A stretch of 63,482 nt of DNA from Chitinophaga pinensis (lineage in GTDB: Bacteria > Bacteroidota > Bacteroidia > Chitinophagales > Chitinophagaceae), in assembly GCA_945862385.1 (NCBI GenBank), contig CAMAXV010000015.1:1-63482 (forward strand). Reading direction: 5' to 3'. A model generated the notes under the pieces. It had not been told where the DNA came from, did not search any database, and worked only from the letters and a program-made list of their open reading frames with translations. The position numbers were made by a program, and so were the translations under genes. Shown here piece by piece: positions 28,008-35,794 of this stretch (position 1 is its first letter; each line of letters begins with the position of its first letter).

Positions 28008-28908
28008 TAGAACCCTTAAAACAAACAATGTGCTTACGGCGGCTGCCTTGGTAGCCGCCAATTTTTTTTATGGCACCAACGTATTGCCAGTAAAAAAATT
28101 ATCGCCACATCTAATGCAACCAACGGGAATCTCATTTGCACGCATTGCCTTTACGGCCATCATGCTCTTGTCCATTGCTTTTTTTACCAAATCAGGAGAA
28201 AAAATAGAAAAGAAAGATTACCTGCTGTTGATGCTGGCAGGTTTACTCGGTGTTACCTGTAATCAGACATTTTCTGTAATGGGAATGGCTGCAACAAACC
28301 CTATCCACTCCTCGCTGCTTATCATGTCTACCCCCATTATTGTAACAGTACTGGCAGCAGTATTCCTCAAGGAAAGGTTTGGCATGAACAAGGTGGCAGG
28401 ATTGCTGATGGGCTTGACAGGTGCATTTATATTAATAAAAAACAGAACCAGCAGTGCAACTGCTCATCCTGCCAGCCTTTATGGCGATTTGCTGATTCTC
28501 GCGGGATCAGTATGTTATTCTTCCTATCTCATCTTAATCAGAAGCATCTCCCAAAAATATTCGCCCCTTACTATCTTAAGATTTGTGTTTTTTTTCGGAG
28601 CGCTGTTCAGTTTGCCGCTGACAGGTCCCGCTATTTTAAAAACGTCATGGCATGCATTTGGGGGATGGGACTGGTTCGCCTTTGGGTACATCATCATTCT
28701 GGGAACACTGGCAGCTAATCTGATGATGAACTGGGGTGTCAGAACCTGGGGGCCTTCCAAAACGGGTAGTTTCGTCTATTTTCAACCTTTGTTCGGTACG
28801 CTTGGAGCTATACTGCTGCTTGGAGAACAATTTTCACTGATTAAACTCGCAGCCGGGGCATTGATTATTTCAGGTGTATGGGTGACTTCGCTGAAAAAAG
28901 AGGCATAA
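27985..28908 (+). CDS. EamA/DMT-family transporter
   Basis: The 307-residue protein has ten hydrophobic segments in two EamA repeats, the second starting near LYGDLLILAGSVCYSSYLI, and the end-of-repeat motif TPIIVTVLAAVFLKERF. DMT transporters of this type usually export metabolites or amino acids. The ATG at 27985 overlaps the preceding oxidoreductase by 23 bp and no in-frame ATG replaces it nearby, so translational coupling is plausible. Substrate unknown; it may export a by-product of the glycoside pathway. Confidence 0.8.
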   Translation: MANLSNTDRTLKTNNVLTAAALVAANFFYGTNVLPVKKLSPHLMQPTGISFARIAFTAIMLLSIAFFTKSGEKIEKKDYLLLMLAGLLGVTCNQTFSVMGMAATNPIHSSLLIMSTPIIVTVLAAVFLKERFGMNKVAGLLMGLTGAFILIKNRTSSATAHPASLYGDLLILAGSVCYSSYLILIRSISQKYSPLTILRFVFFFGALFSLPLTGPAILKTSWHAFGGWDWFAFGYIIILGTLAANLMMNWGVRTWGPSKTGSFVYFQPLFGTLGAILLLGEQFSLIKLAAGALIISGVWVTSLKKEA

Positions 28909-28926
28909 AATTAAAAGCATCATATC

Positions 28927-29913
28927 TCATATTTTGGTCAGTTGTTTTAAACGACCTTGATAGGACTGAAAATAATTACTTTTAGTAGAATCATTAAGAA
29001 AAGAAGCAGCCACCATTTTTTCGACTAATGCTGATTTAGCAATCATCAATGCCATAATTTCCTGAAAAGTCTTTTCACTGATTGCTGCTTCATCGGCTAG
29101 TTTAGCAAATTGTAACCCTATTTTGCCTTGGGCTAGTTTTTTAGGTAACAGACCATCATCTAAAGCAAATTCTTTATCTTCAATATGGATCCGGCTATTT
29201 AACAAGTCGTAAGCAGGACTCAGTCTATAGTCGCCAAAAGGTGTTTCCAATATGGAAAAATTTTTAAAGTGAGCATCTCCATTTGAAAAAAGGTAATTAA
29301 AGACAAGTAATTTTAAAAGCTTGGGCGCTTCTATCTTGTACGTTGTTAAATACTTTAGCATCAATTCAAATAAATCAAAATAACTCCCGAGATACTTGTA
29401 ATGTTCTCCATGGGTTTGTGGGGTTCTTTTTGCTAGGGAAGCAAAGTCATCTTGAGCTAATTTTGAACCATCCTCTTTTACATCAAATCTTTTTGTGATG
29501 TATGCAGGGGTGCCATCTTTAAAAAATATCAATGCATTTTCTGCAGTCTCTATACCATAAACCTGGCGTGCAATTTGCATGGTTAAATGCTCATTGGCAG
29601 GCATTTGATCTGGCCTTTTCCCGGTACCTGGAATTGGCTTCAAAATATAGGTGCCTTGTTCATTTTCATTGATAAGCCTTAACTTGTTTTTGTCAAGCAA
29701 TACAGAAAATTTTTCTTGCACACCTGATATCGACATGCGGTTTCGATTTTCTTCAAATAGCTGATGTGTTTCCGCGTTAGAAGCTGGAGAATCATAAGGT
29801 AAAACATGACTCACTTTCTTGCCCTGAAAAACTTTATTCAAGGCTGTTCTGCTATATGTATTAAAACCTTCAGATAATGTGCCCGGACAATATTTAATTT
29901 CTGGTAAACCCAT
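28927..29913 (-). CDS. hipT: HipT-like Ser/Thr kinase toxin
   Basis: This 328-residue kinase of the HipA family lacks the usual N-terminal subdomain, which is encoded separately upstream. It keeps a glycine-rich loop with a Ser-Ile-Ser motif (S61-I62-S63 in RMSISGVQEKFSVLL), the place where HipT autophosphorylates. It also has ILKPIP for ATP binding, the catalytic D213 in NGDAHFKN and the metal D236 in SPAYDLL. HipT of Escherichia coli phosphorylates tryptophanyl-tRNA synthetase; the target here is unknown. Its ATG overlaps the hipS stop by 1 bp. The order B-S-T and the split of the HipA fold match HipBST systems, not a broken hipA. Confidence 0.82.
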   Translation of the reverse strand: MGLPEIKYCPGTLSEGFNTYSRTALNKVFQGKKVSHVLPYDSPASNAETHQLFEENRNRMSISGVQEKFSVLLDKNKLRLINENEQGTYILKPIPGTGKRPDQMPANEHLTMQIARQVYGIETAENALIFFKDGTPAYITKRFDVKEDGSKLAQDDFASLAKRTPQTHGEHYKYLGSYFDLFELMLKYLTTYKIEAPKLLKLLVFNYLFSNGDAHFKNFSILETPFGDYRLSPAYDLLNSRIHIEDKEFALDDGLLPKKLAQGKIGLQFAKLADEAAISEKTFQEIMALMIAKSALVEKMVAASFLNDSTKSNYFQSYQGRLKQLTKI

Positions 29914-30239
29914 TAATTGTCGAGTTTAACAATTCTAACAGCACCAATGCTGTCATGTTTTGCTGAAGTCATAAGCAATCCGAAATAATCCTCACTGTCG
30001 ATTCTGTTCAGTTTGCATACCAATTGCTTATTAGAACCTTCAGGAAGCATATTATAAAAAAAAGGAAACAAGTGTTTTGAATGAAATTCTTTTTCAGTTT
30101 TAGGTAAAGTCAAACTGATACTTTGCCTATCACTATTTGTTATCCAGCTATCGTGATAACGAAAAGAAAAAGAACCATCATCGTGTTGGATCAGGATACC
30201 CGCTTCTTCATTCTTGAATAAAACTTTAGCTTTTCTCAT
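29913..30239 (-). CDS. hipS: HipS-like antitoxin (HipA N-terminal subdomain)
   Basis: The 108-residue protein corresponds to HipA N-subdomain 1 (VLFKNEEAGILIQHDDGSFS, then SISLTLPKTEKEF and LFPFFYNMLPEGSNKQLV), here as a free protein. In known HipBST systems HipS is the antitoxin that masks the HipT kinase. It overlaps hipB by 4 bp (ATGA) and hipT by 1 bp (TAATG), so all three are translationally coupled. Confidence 0.8.
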   Translation of the reverse strand: MRKAKVLFKNEEAGILIQHDDGSFSFRYHDSWITNSDRQSISLTLPKTEKEFHSKHLFPFFYNMLPEGSNKQLVCKLNRIDSEDYFGLLMTSAKHDSIGAVRIVKLDN

Positions 30240-30454
30240 TTAGTATGTGTAACATTTTTAATTTTTAAGCAAACCTCCATGCCCAGCACATCAGATAACT
30301 TTTGCAATGTTGACAGCGTAGGATTTCCTTTTCCGCTTTCAAACTGTTTTAAAGTTCTCAATCCAACACCAGACAGCTCTGCCAACCCCTCTTGTGTTAC
30401 TTTTAGAGCTACCCTACGTTCTTTGATAGTTTTTATTAATTCTAACAAGTGCAT
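30236..30454 (-). CDS. hipB: HipB-like helix-turn-helix regulator
   Basis: The 72-residue protein is an XRE-type helix-turn-helix: VTQEGLAELSGVGLRTLKQF followed by ESGKGNPTLSTLQKLSDVLG. It is the first gene of the three-gene toxin-antitoxin operon and probably represses it. A Bacteroidota-type promoter (-33 TTG at 30501-30503, -7 TATATTTG at 30474-30481, 19-bp spacer) lies just upstream, overlapped by a palindrome, as expected for an autorepressor. Confidence 0.85.
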   Translation of the reverse strand: MHLLELIKTIKERRVALKVTQEGLAELSGVGLRTLKQFESGKGNPTLSTLQKLSDVLGMEVCLKIKNVTHTK

Positions 30455-30473
30455 TATAAAGCATTATTTCATG

Positions 30474-30509
30474 CAAATATAACACTAATTTTAATATTTT
30501 CAATATTAA
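30474..30509 (-). promoter_or_regulatory. hipB promoter with overlapping palindrome
   Basis: On the minus strand TTG (30503-30501), a 19-bp spacer and TATATTTG (30481-30474) match the Bacteroidota consensus exactly. The palindrome TTAATATT-TTC-AATATTAA at 30491-30509 covers the -33 element and is a good HipB operator candidate. Confidence 0.6.
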
Positions 30510-30673
30510 GAGCTATACAAAGCACTTTTTTACACAAATTTTGGCTCTACGCATCAAAAAACATGAATAAGTGCATCTTAAAGAGCTATTAATTTGAACA
30601 AAGACGTTCTTTGCTGGTTTGATCCACATCAAACTAATAGACTATAACTGAATCGGGGGTCTTACAAATTCAC

Positions 30674-31594
30674 CTAATCAATTCCTAGATTTTTATGCAT
30701 TTCATTCATTTGTTTTCCAAACTCAACTTTTTCTAAGGCACTTTTTCTTTTGTCTTCTGGCAAACATTGTATGCACGTTGGATATTGAGTGCCTTTGTAA
30801 AATAATTTGCAATTAGGACACAATTCTATATTTTTCAAATCGTAGTTCGAAGCACATTTTTTGCAAGCAGTTATTGTGTCATCAAATTCTATGTATTTTA
30901 TATTCTCGTCGAGATAAAGTAAAAATGCTTCTTTCTCAATTTTTGCAAAATTAGATGCTTTTGTTCCGGTTCTGAGAAGCCAATAGTGAATCTCCTTTAA
31001 ATTGTGTTGGTTTTTCCATTTGTCTTTTGAAACAAAACATTTGTTTTTAATTTCAATTGAATCTTTCTTTTCATAAAAGATATCAACTAATTTCTCTGCT
31101 GACAAAGAGGTTGTTTCGTTAAATTCAAAATGACACTTGGTGCATAAAAATTTCAATTCTTTCTTCACCCTTTTGTTTGGTTTTCTGCTTTGGCATTTAG
31201 GACATAAAGGAACAGGGGAATAGTCATAATTCTTAATTATGTGGTCGAGAAATATACTTTTCTGAATAATGAAAGTAGAGTCTGTCAACTCAGATATATA
31301 TTTTCTTGTTATTTCATTTTCATAGTCATTGTACTTCCTAGGGTGGGAAAGATGTTGAATTGTCAATATACCACTACCGTTACATATTTCGCATTTGTCC
31401 TTTAGAAAAGTCTCGCGTCTTTGCTTCCAGTCTTGGGTTTGCCAAGAACGAGTACCATCCTTCAAGTCTTTCCAATAAATGTCTTTTGCAATGCTTACTG
31501 AAATTTCATCCAAGGCAACCTTTTCCCTTAAATCTCTCTGTTCTTGTAATGTCAGCATTGAGTGAATGTATTTATGATATTGGGATAGCGCCAT
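30674..31594 (-). CDS. Zinc-ribbon/HNH-like protein of unknown function
   Basis: From the ATG at 31594 the product is 306 residues. A longer frame from TTG at 31768 runs through repetitive, apparently non-coding sequence and is not preferred. Four Cys pairs suggest zinc binding: CEIC near residue 72, CPKC and CTKC in the middle, and CKKC plus CPNC and CIQC towards the C-terminus. The first pair followed by ILTIQHLSHPRKYNDYEN recalls an HNH-type knuckle, but no complete nuclease motif was confirmed. Base composition is clearly AT-rich compared with the flanking sugar genes, which suggests recent arrival with the neighbouring toxin-antitoxin and DUF7000 genes. I do not recognise a function. Confidence 0.6.
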   Translation of the reverse strand: MALSQYHKYIHSMLTLQEQRDLREKVALDEISVSIAKDIYWKDLKDGTRSWQTQDWKQRRETFLKDKCEICNGSGILTIQHLSHPRKYNDYENEITRKYISELTDSTFIIQKSIFLDHIIKNYDYSPVPLCPKCQSRKPNKRVKKELKFLCTKCHFEFNETTSLSAEKLVDIFYEKKDSIEIKNKCFVSKDKWKNQHNLKEIHYWLLRTGTKASNFAKIEKEAFLLYLDENIKYIEFDDTITACKKCASNYDLKNIELCPNCKLFYKGTQYPTCIQCLPEDKRKSALEKVEFGKQMNEMHKNLGID

Positions 31595-31673
31595 TATTGC
31601 CAACGTTTTGTCACTTGCGCAATGAGCGAAAATCGTAGCACAAAGTTTCAATATGTTACTGATTTCATTAGAA

Positions 31674-31704
31674 GCACAAATGTTCAGTTTTGCACAAATG
31701 TTCA
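31674..31704. repeat. Two 13-bp direct repeats in cassette-type spacer
   Basis: GCACAAATGTTCA occurs at 31674-31686 and again at 31692-31704, in the AT-rich stretch (31600-31770) between the zinc-ribbon gene and the cassette-like DUF7000 gene. The stretch resembles multi-copy intergenic sequence rather than coding sequence. Confidence 0.5.
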
Positions 31705-31757
31705 ATCGAAGAACTGCCGTTGAATTAGCACTGAAACCGCCATTTTGCCAAACTGCT

Positions 31758-32341
31758 GTTAGGTGCAAGTTTTTATTTCATTTATGTCAATTTACACGTT
31801 TTTATGTCTACAATTATTTCGTATGTAATAGAAGTTAATTTATTCTCTATTTGTTTTGTTAGTTTATCCAAGTCGTTAAAGTTTGGTTTATCAATTAGAA
31901 CTGTTTCAAGAATTGAATATTGGGGTCTGGTTATTCTGTTTTTATTCCACTTAGTCAATTTAAAGTATTCCCAATATTTTTCTTGAATTGGAATTGTCTG
32001 TCCTATGAGCCAAATTTCAAATTGCATTTTTGTATGGTTCAATACAAGTCCCATTTTCAGCTTTCTCTTTTTTAAAAAGTCGTTTGTGTAATAAAAATAT
32101 GTATAGTCCATATAACCTTGAAAAATACTTCCGAATGAATATGTGTCCACAAGGTTGTTAGATAGATTTGTTCCAAGTCTTGTTACATATTTAACAAGTC
32201 CAACATACGCTTCTTGAATGTCGCCTTTGTCAAGTTGCTCTTTATATTTGTCAACGAAATAATTTAAGTCTTTCATTTTTGTTTTATGTCATTATTTGTT
32301 TAGTGTCGATTTTCGGTTGGTCGGGTTAACTTGCACCTAAC
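31758..32341. other. Gene-cassette-like unit bounded by 12-bp inverted repeats
   Basis: The DUF7000-type gene is enclosed by GTTAGGTGCAAG (31758-31769) and its exact reverse complement CTTGCACCTAAC (32330-32341). The outer seven bases fit the integron core-site forms GTTRRRY and RYYYAAC. A one-gene unit with such ends is what an integron cassette, or a unit moved by a similar recombinase, would look like. No integrase gene is in the window and full attC folding was not shown, so the nature of the unit is open. Confidence 0.45.
31782..32276 (-). CDS. DUF7000-like protein
   Basis: The 164-residue protein is AT-rich in coding sequence, cytoplasmic by appearance, and has no signal peptide. The pattern YKEQLDKGDIQEAYVGLVKY, then FGSIFQGYMDYTYFYY and KMGLVLNHTKMQFEIWLIGQ, matches what I recall of DUF7000 family proteins, small orphans often carried alone in cassettes or islets. 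No catalytic motif is visible. It is the only gene in the unit between the 12-bp inverted repeats. Confidence 0.55.
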   Translation of the reverse strand: MKDLNYFVDKYKEQLDKGDIQEAYVGLVKYVTRLGTNLSNNLVDTYSFGSIFQGYMDYTYFYYTNDFLKKRKLKMGLVLNHTKMQFEIWLIGQTIPIQEKYWEYFKLTKWNKNRITRPQYSILETVLIDKPNFNDLDKLTKQIENKLTSITYEIIVDIKTCKLT

Positions 32342-32673
32342 TCATAAATATACGCACATTCTGATCCCATCCAAATTCAAAAAATCAATCTCAAAAACGA
32401 TTCGTAAAAGACTGATAATCTTTATTATACATATTAAATCAATGTAAAATGCGTAACCTTTATGCACCTATTTTTCTGCAATACTTACGTACCCTACCCA
32501 CATAATAAAGCTATGCCATGCTGTGATGGTGGTTAACTTCCCTTTTTACTTTTATAACTTTCGGAGGGTGCTATCGAAAACTTTGGAAACTTTACATTCC
32601 TATATAATGTTCTTACCACAGAACCTGGCGGTTCTGTAAACTACGCTACTTACCTGATCCTGAAATGAGTTGT
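32342..32673. other. Gene-poor spacer at the islet edge
   Basis: I see no convincing gene here. It holds a degenerate copy of the locus operator motif (AACGATTCGTAAAA, 32396-32409, one base short) and a 7-bp hairpin CAGAACC-TGGC-GGTTCTG (32619-32636) just downstream of the alpha/beta hydrolase stop, without a T-run. It may be the old sugar-operon flank interrupted by the islet. Confidence 0.4.
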
Positions 32674-33579
32674 CTATTTGACGATTTGTTGCTGAATCAT
32701 CCAGTTTTTCAGCGCATCAGTCCATTTCACCGGAGAAGTCTTGTTATTCATGCCAAATCCGTGTCCACCTGCTTCATAAACAACCAATTCAGCGGGAATA
32801 TTGTACTTTTTCAAAGCCTGAACGTACATTTCTGAATTGGCGATAGGAACTGCCTTATCGTCTTTGGCATGAACCAGAAAAGCAGGTGGGGTCTGGGCAT
32901 CAACCTGCAATTCATTGGAATAATAATTTATTTTTTCAGCTGTAGTGTCCGGACTAAGCAGGTTATTCCTTGAACCCACGTGTGGGGAATTCTTGAAACT
33001 GATCACCGGATAAATCAGTACCTGAAAATCAGGACGAATTGATACTTTTCTTTTAAGGTCCAACTTGGGATCTTTATAATGAACTCCCAGAGAAGAGGCC
33101 AGATGCCCTCCGGCGGAAAAACCCATGATACCAATCTTCGCCGGATCAATCCCCCACTTTTTAGCATTTACCCTGGCCAGGTAAATAGCCTGCTGAGCAT
33201 CCTGCAAAGGCGCAATGGATTTATCAACCTGATTTTTGACAGATGGTATTCTGTATTTCAAAACCATGGCATGAACACCGATGCTATTGAAAAAAGCTGC
33301 GACATCAGTTCCTTCATGCTGGGCAGCAAGTATGCCATAGCCTCCACCCGGACAAATAATCACACATGGACGAGGTTCAGAACCCTCACCAGCACTGAAA
33401 AAAGCATATCCGGGTACAGATACTTTTGAGATACGCATGATACCACCCGTAGTAGCTGTGCTTTCTTCATCAGCAGCTTCGATAAAATTGGGAATCTTTT
33501 TCGAATAAAGCGGCTTGTATTGTGCCTGCATAGAATTCATCATAAAAATCATTGAAAACACAATAACAAGCTGCTTCAT
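32674..33579 (-). CDS. Secreted alpha/beta hydrolase (carbohydrate esterase-like)
   Basis: The 301-residue protein has a signal peptide (MKQLVIVFSMIFMMNSMQAQ) and an alpha/beta-hydrolase fold: oxyanion CPGGGYG, nucleophile elbow GFSAGG, acid region HAKDDKAVPI and His in AGGHGFG. This branch includes xylan/feruloyl-type and other carbohydrate esterases. As the last gene of the minus-strand uronate operon, it could remove acetyl or other ester groups from uronate-containing glycans before degradation. The substrate is inferred from context. Confidence 0.82.
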   Translation of the reverse strand: MKQLVIVFSMIFMMNSMQAQYKPLYSKKIPNFIEAADEESTATTGGIMRISKVSVPGYAFFSAGEGSEPRPCVIICPGGGYGILAAQHEGTDVAAFFNSIGVHAMVLKYRIPSVKNQVDKSIAPLQDAQQAIYLARVNAKKWGIDPAKIGIMGFSAGGHLASSLGVHYKDPKLDLKRKVSIRPDFQVLIYPVISFKNSPHVGSRNNLLSPDTTAEKINYYSNELQVDAQTPPAFLVHAKDDKAVPIANSEMYVQALKKYNIPAELVVYEAGGHGFGMNNKTSPVKWTDALKNWMIQQQIVK

Positions 33580-33590
33580 AACAAAATATT

Positions 33591-34253
33591 TTAGGCTCTT
33601 ATAGACTGTATTAACCCAACAACCTCACGGGTAATGGCTTCAATGCCTGCATAGTCTTTATTCTCCATCAACTTCTTACTTACAAGCTTACTTCCCATTC
33701 CAACTGCCTTGCAGCCTGCTTTAAACCATCCTTCAATACTCTCCCTTGTGGTGTCTACTCCACCGGTTGGCATGAAAGTGAGTTTCGGGAAAATTTCTTT
33801 GATACTGCTCATAAACTCTACACCGAGGATATTTCCTGGGAAAAGTTTAATGAATTTGATACCTGTATTTTCAGCTGCGATAATTTCACCTGGTGTCATA
33901 CAACCCGGACCAAAGAAAATGTCGTTTTCAACACAATAGCTGGCAACATCCTGGATATAACCCGGACTAACCAGGAAGTCTGCACCTGCGTCAAGATAGT
34001 CTTTGGCATGCTGCATATTCTTGATTGTTCCTACACCAAGGAGCAAAGAAGGCATTTCTGCATTCCTTACTTCAACGAGCTTACGAAAATTCTGCAAGGC
34101 AGTTTCTCCCCTGTTGGTATATTCAATGGCCTGGACTCCGGAGCGGTTTAATGCACGCATGATTTCAACACTGACTGTTTCGTCAGGATTGAAATAAAGC
34201 GGCAGCATCCCCTGTCCTACAATCGCATCAATTACTTTCTGTGTATTACTCAT
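33591..34253 (-). CDS. eda: KDPG/KHG aldolase
   Basis: The 220-residue protein is a class I 2-keto-3-deoxy-6-phosphogluconate aldolase. The Schiff-base Lys lies in FIKLFPGN, with GVGTIKN and PTGGVDTTRESIEGWFKAG as further family marks. It splits KDPG into pyruvate and glyceraldehyde 3-phosphate, completing the pathway fed by KdgK. It starts 1 bp after the YhcH gene on the same strand, and the esterase gene follows after 11 bp. Confidence 0.93.
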   Translation of the reverse strand: MSNTQKVIDAIVGQGMLPLYFNPDETVSVEIMRALNRSGVQAIEYTNRGETALQNFRKLVEVRNAEMPSLLLGVGTIKNMQHAKDYLDAGADFLVSPGYIQDVASYCVENDIFFGPGCMTPGEIIAAENTGIKFIKLFPGNILGVEFMSSIKEIFPKLTFMPTGGVDTTRESIEGWFKAGCKAVGMGSKLVSKKLMENKDYAGIEAITREVVGLIQSIRA

Positions 34254-34254
34254 A

Positions 34255-34704
34255 TCAGATTTTTACTTTTATGACCATTTTTTTAATTACATCATCACCA
34301 ATCATTGGCGCATGAACGTCATCCGGGAAGAAAATCACAAATTGTCCGCCTTTTAATTGAAAAAACATATCAGGCGCATCTGTGTAAAACTGAACATCCT
34401 TTTCAGGATTATAGGGTTCTCTTTCATTCAAACATTGCTGACGGGGCTTCCATCCCATGGTTTCATTTCCGCTGATGCATACCTGAATATCAATGTTGGC
34501 ATTGTGGCATTCAAACTTAGCACAGGATTCTTCTGTTGTCATCCCTTTCTTGTCAGACACTATTGCTTTTAACCCTTCAGCAATGTCATATTTACCCACT
34601 TCAATTGCAGACAAGTCTGTTTTACTTATATAAGCAAATGCCTGCTCGAATAAGGGATGCACTTGTAAATACTTACCTGACTGTTCCAGTGAATCAATGA
34701 TCAT
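34255..34704 (-). CDS. YhcH/YjgK/YiaL family cupin protein
   Basis: The 149-residue protein has the YhcH/DUF386 beta-sandwich pattern: CHNANIDIQVCISGNETMGW, then QFVIFFPDDVHAPMIG with His and acidic metal ligands. Members bind metal and are linked to processing of sugar acids and other sugars. Packed between kdgK and eda (1 bp to eda), it probably acts on an anomer or isomer of an intermediate in the uronate pathway, but the reaction is not established here. Confidence 0.85.
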   Translation of the reverse strand: MIIDSLEQSGKYLQVHPLFEQAFAYISKTDLSAIEVGKYDIAEGLKAIVSDKKGMTTEESCAKFECHNANIDIQVCISGNETMGWKPRQQCLNEREPYNPEKDVQFYTDAPDMFFQLKGGQFVIFFPDDVHAPMIGDDVIKKMVIKVKI

Positions 34705-34735
34705 CAGTTAATTAATTTTAATGGTAAGATAATGA

Positions 34736-35761
34736 TTATCGCTGAACACGACCACTGCCATCTCCTTTCACCAGGTCTTTCACCTCACCCAGTGTAGCAT
34801 GATTCAGATCACCGGGGATAGTGTGTTTCAAAGCACTCGCAGCAACACCAAACTCAGCAGCATCAGGCATGGTCATTCCGGTTACCAAACCATAAATCAA
34901 TCCGCTTGCAAAGCTGTCTCCACTGCCCACCCTGTCTACTATCCTCACATTATACTTCTTGGTGTGGTAAAATTCACTGCCATCATAAACCAGCGCACTC
35001 CATCCGTTGTCGCTTGCACTGTGGCTTTCACGGAGTGAAGATGCTATGTATTTGAATCCGAATTTCTCCTTCATCTGCCTAAATACATCCTTGAAACCAT
35101 CAAGGTCCAGTTCACCTTTGGTAACATCTGTATCCTTGGCTTTAAAACCGAGTGTGGTATCTGCATCTTCTTCGTTGCCAATACAAACATCAACATACTG
35201 ACAAAGATTGGTCATAACCTGACGGGCTTTTTCCTTGCTCCACAATTTCTTCCTGTAGTTCAGGTCAATGCTGGTGGTTATTCCCTTTGCTTTGGCAGCT
35301 TTCAAAGCAGCCTCTGCAAGTGCAGCAGCCTTATCACTCAATGCTGGCGTGATACCGGTTGTATGAAACCAGTCAGCACCATCAAGTATCTTGTCCCAAT
35401 CAAATTCAGATGCATCCACATCAGCAATGGAAGCGCCTGCCCTGTCGTATACCACCTGGGATGCTCTCATAGATGCACCAGTTTCCAGGAAATAAATCCC
35501 TAACCTGTCACCACCACGGGCAACAAACTGCGTATCCACACCATACCTGCGGAGGTGATTAATTGCTGATTGTCCGATTGGATTATTTGGCACCTTAGAA
35601 ACAAAAGTTCCGTTCAATCCATAATTACAAAGCGCAGCAGCTACATTGGCTTCACCACCACCGTAAGTAATATCGAAAGTATCAGCCTGAACGAAACGCT
35701 TGTAATCTGGCGTAGACAAACGGAGCATGATTTCTCCAAGGGTTACAACTTTTTTTGACAT
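34736..35761 (-). CDS. kdgK: 2-keto-3-deoxygluconate kinase (PfkB family)
   Basis: The 341-residue protein is a PfkB sugar kinase with YGGGEANVAAAL near the N-terminus and the catalytic DRVGSGDSFASGLIYGL near the C-terminus. The Asp in GSGDS is the base. It phosphorylates KDG from UxuA or from KduI/KduD chemistry to KDPG. The operon is kduI - kdgK - YhcH - eda - esterase, with gaps of 33, 31, 1 and 11 bp. A tagatose or fructose kinase is less likely, given eda next door. Confidence 0.9.
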   Translation of the reverse strand: MSKKVVTLGEIMLRLSTPDYKRFVQADTFDITYGGGEANVAAALCNYGLNGTFVSKVPNNPIGQSAINHLRRYGVDTQFVARGGDRLGIYFLETGASMRASQVVYDRAGASIADVDASEFDWDKILDGADWFHTTGITPALSDKAAALAEAALKAAKAKGITTSIDLNYRKKLWSKEKARQVMTNLCQYVDVCIGNEEDADTTLGFKAKDTDVTKGELDLDGFKDVFRQMKEKFGFKYIASSLRESHSASDNGWSALVYDGSEFYHTKKYNVRIVDRVGSGDSFASGLIYGLVTGMTMPDAAEFGVAASALKHTIPGDLNHATLGEVKDLVKGDGSGRVQR

Positions 35762-35794
35762 GTTGAGGTATTTTTAAAATTTTGGTTTGCTAGG

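Noticed and set aside
28927-30239. Frameshifted hipA pseudogene
   Set aside because: Both parts have their own coupled start and stop, intact catalytic residues, and the split fits HipS-HipT.
31595-31768. N-terminal extension of the zinc-ribbon gene from TTG at 31768
   Set aside because: The stretch looks like repetitive spacer DNA with direct repeats and overlaps a cassette boundary; the ATG at 31594 starts a normal protein.
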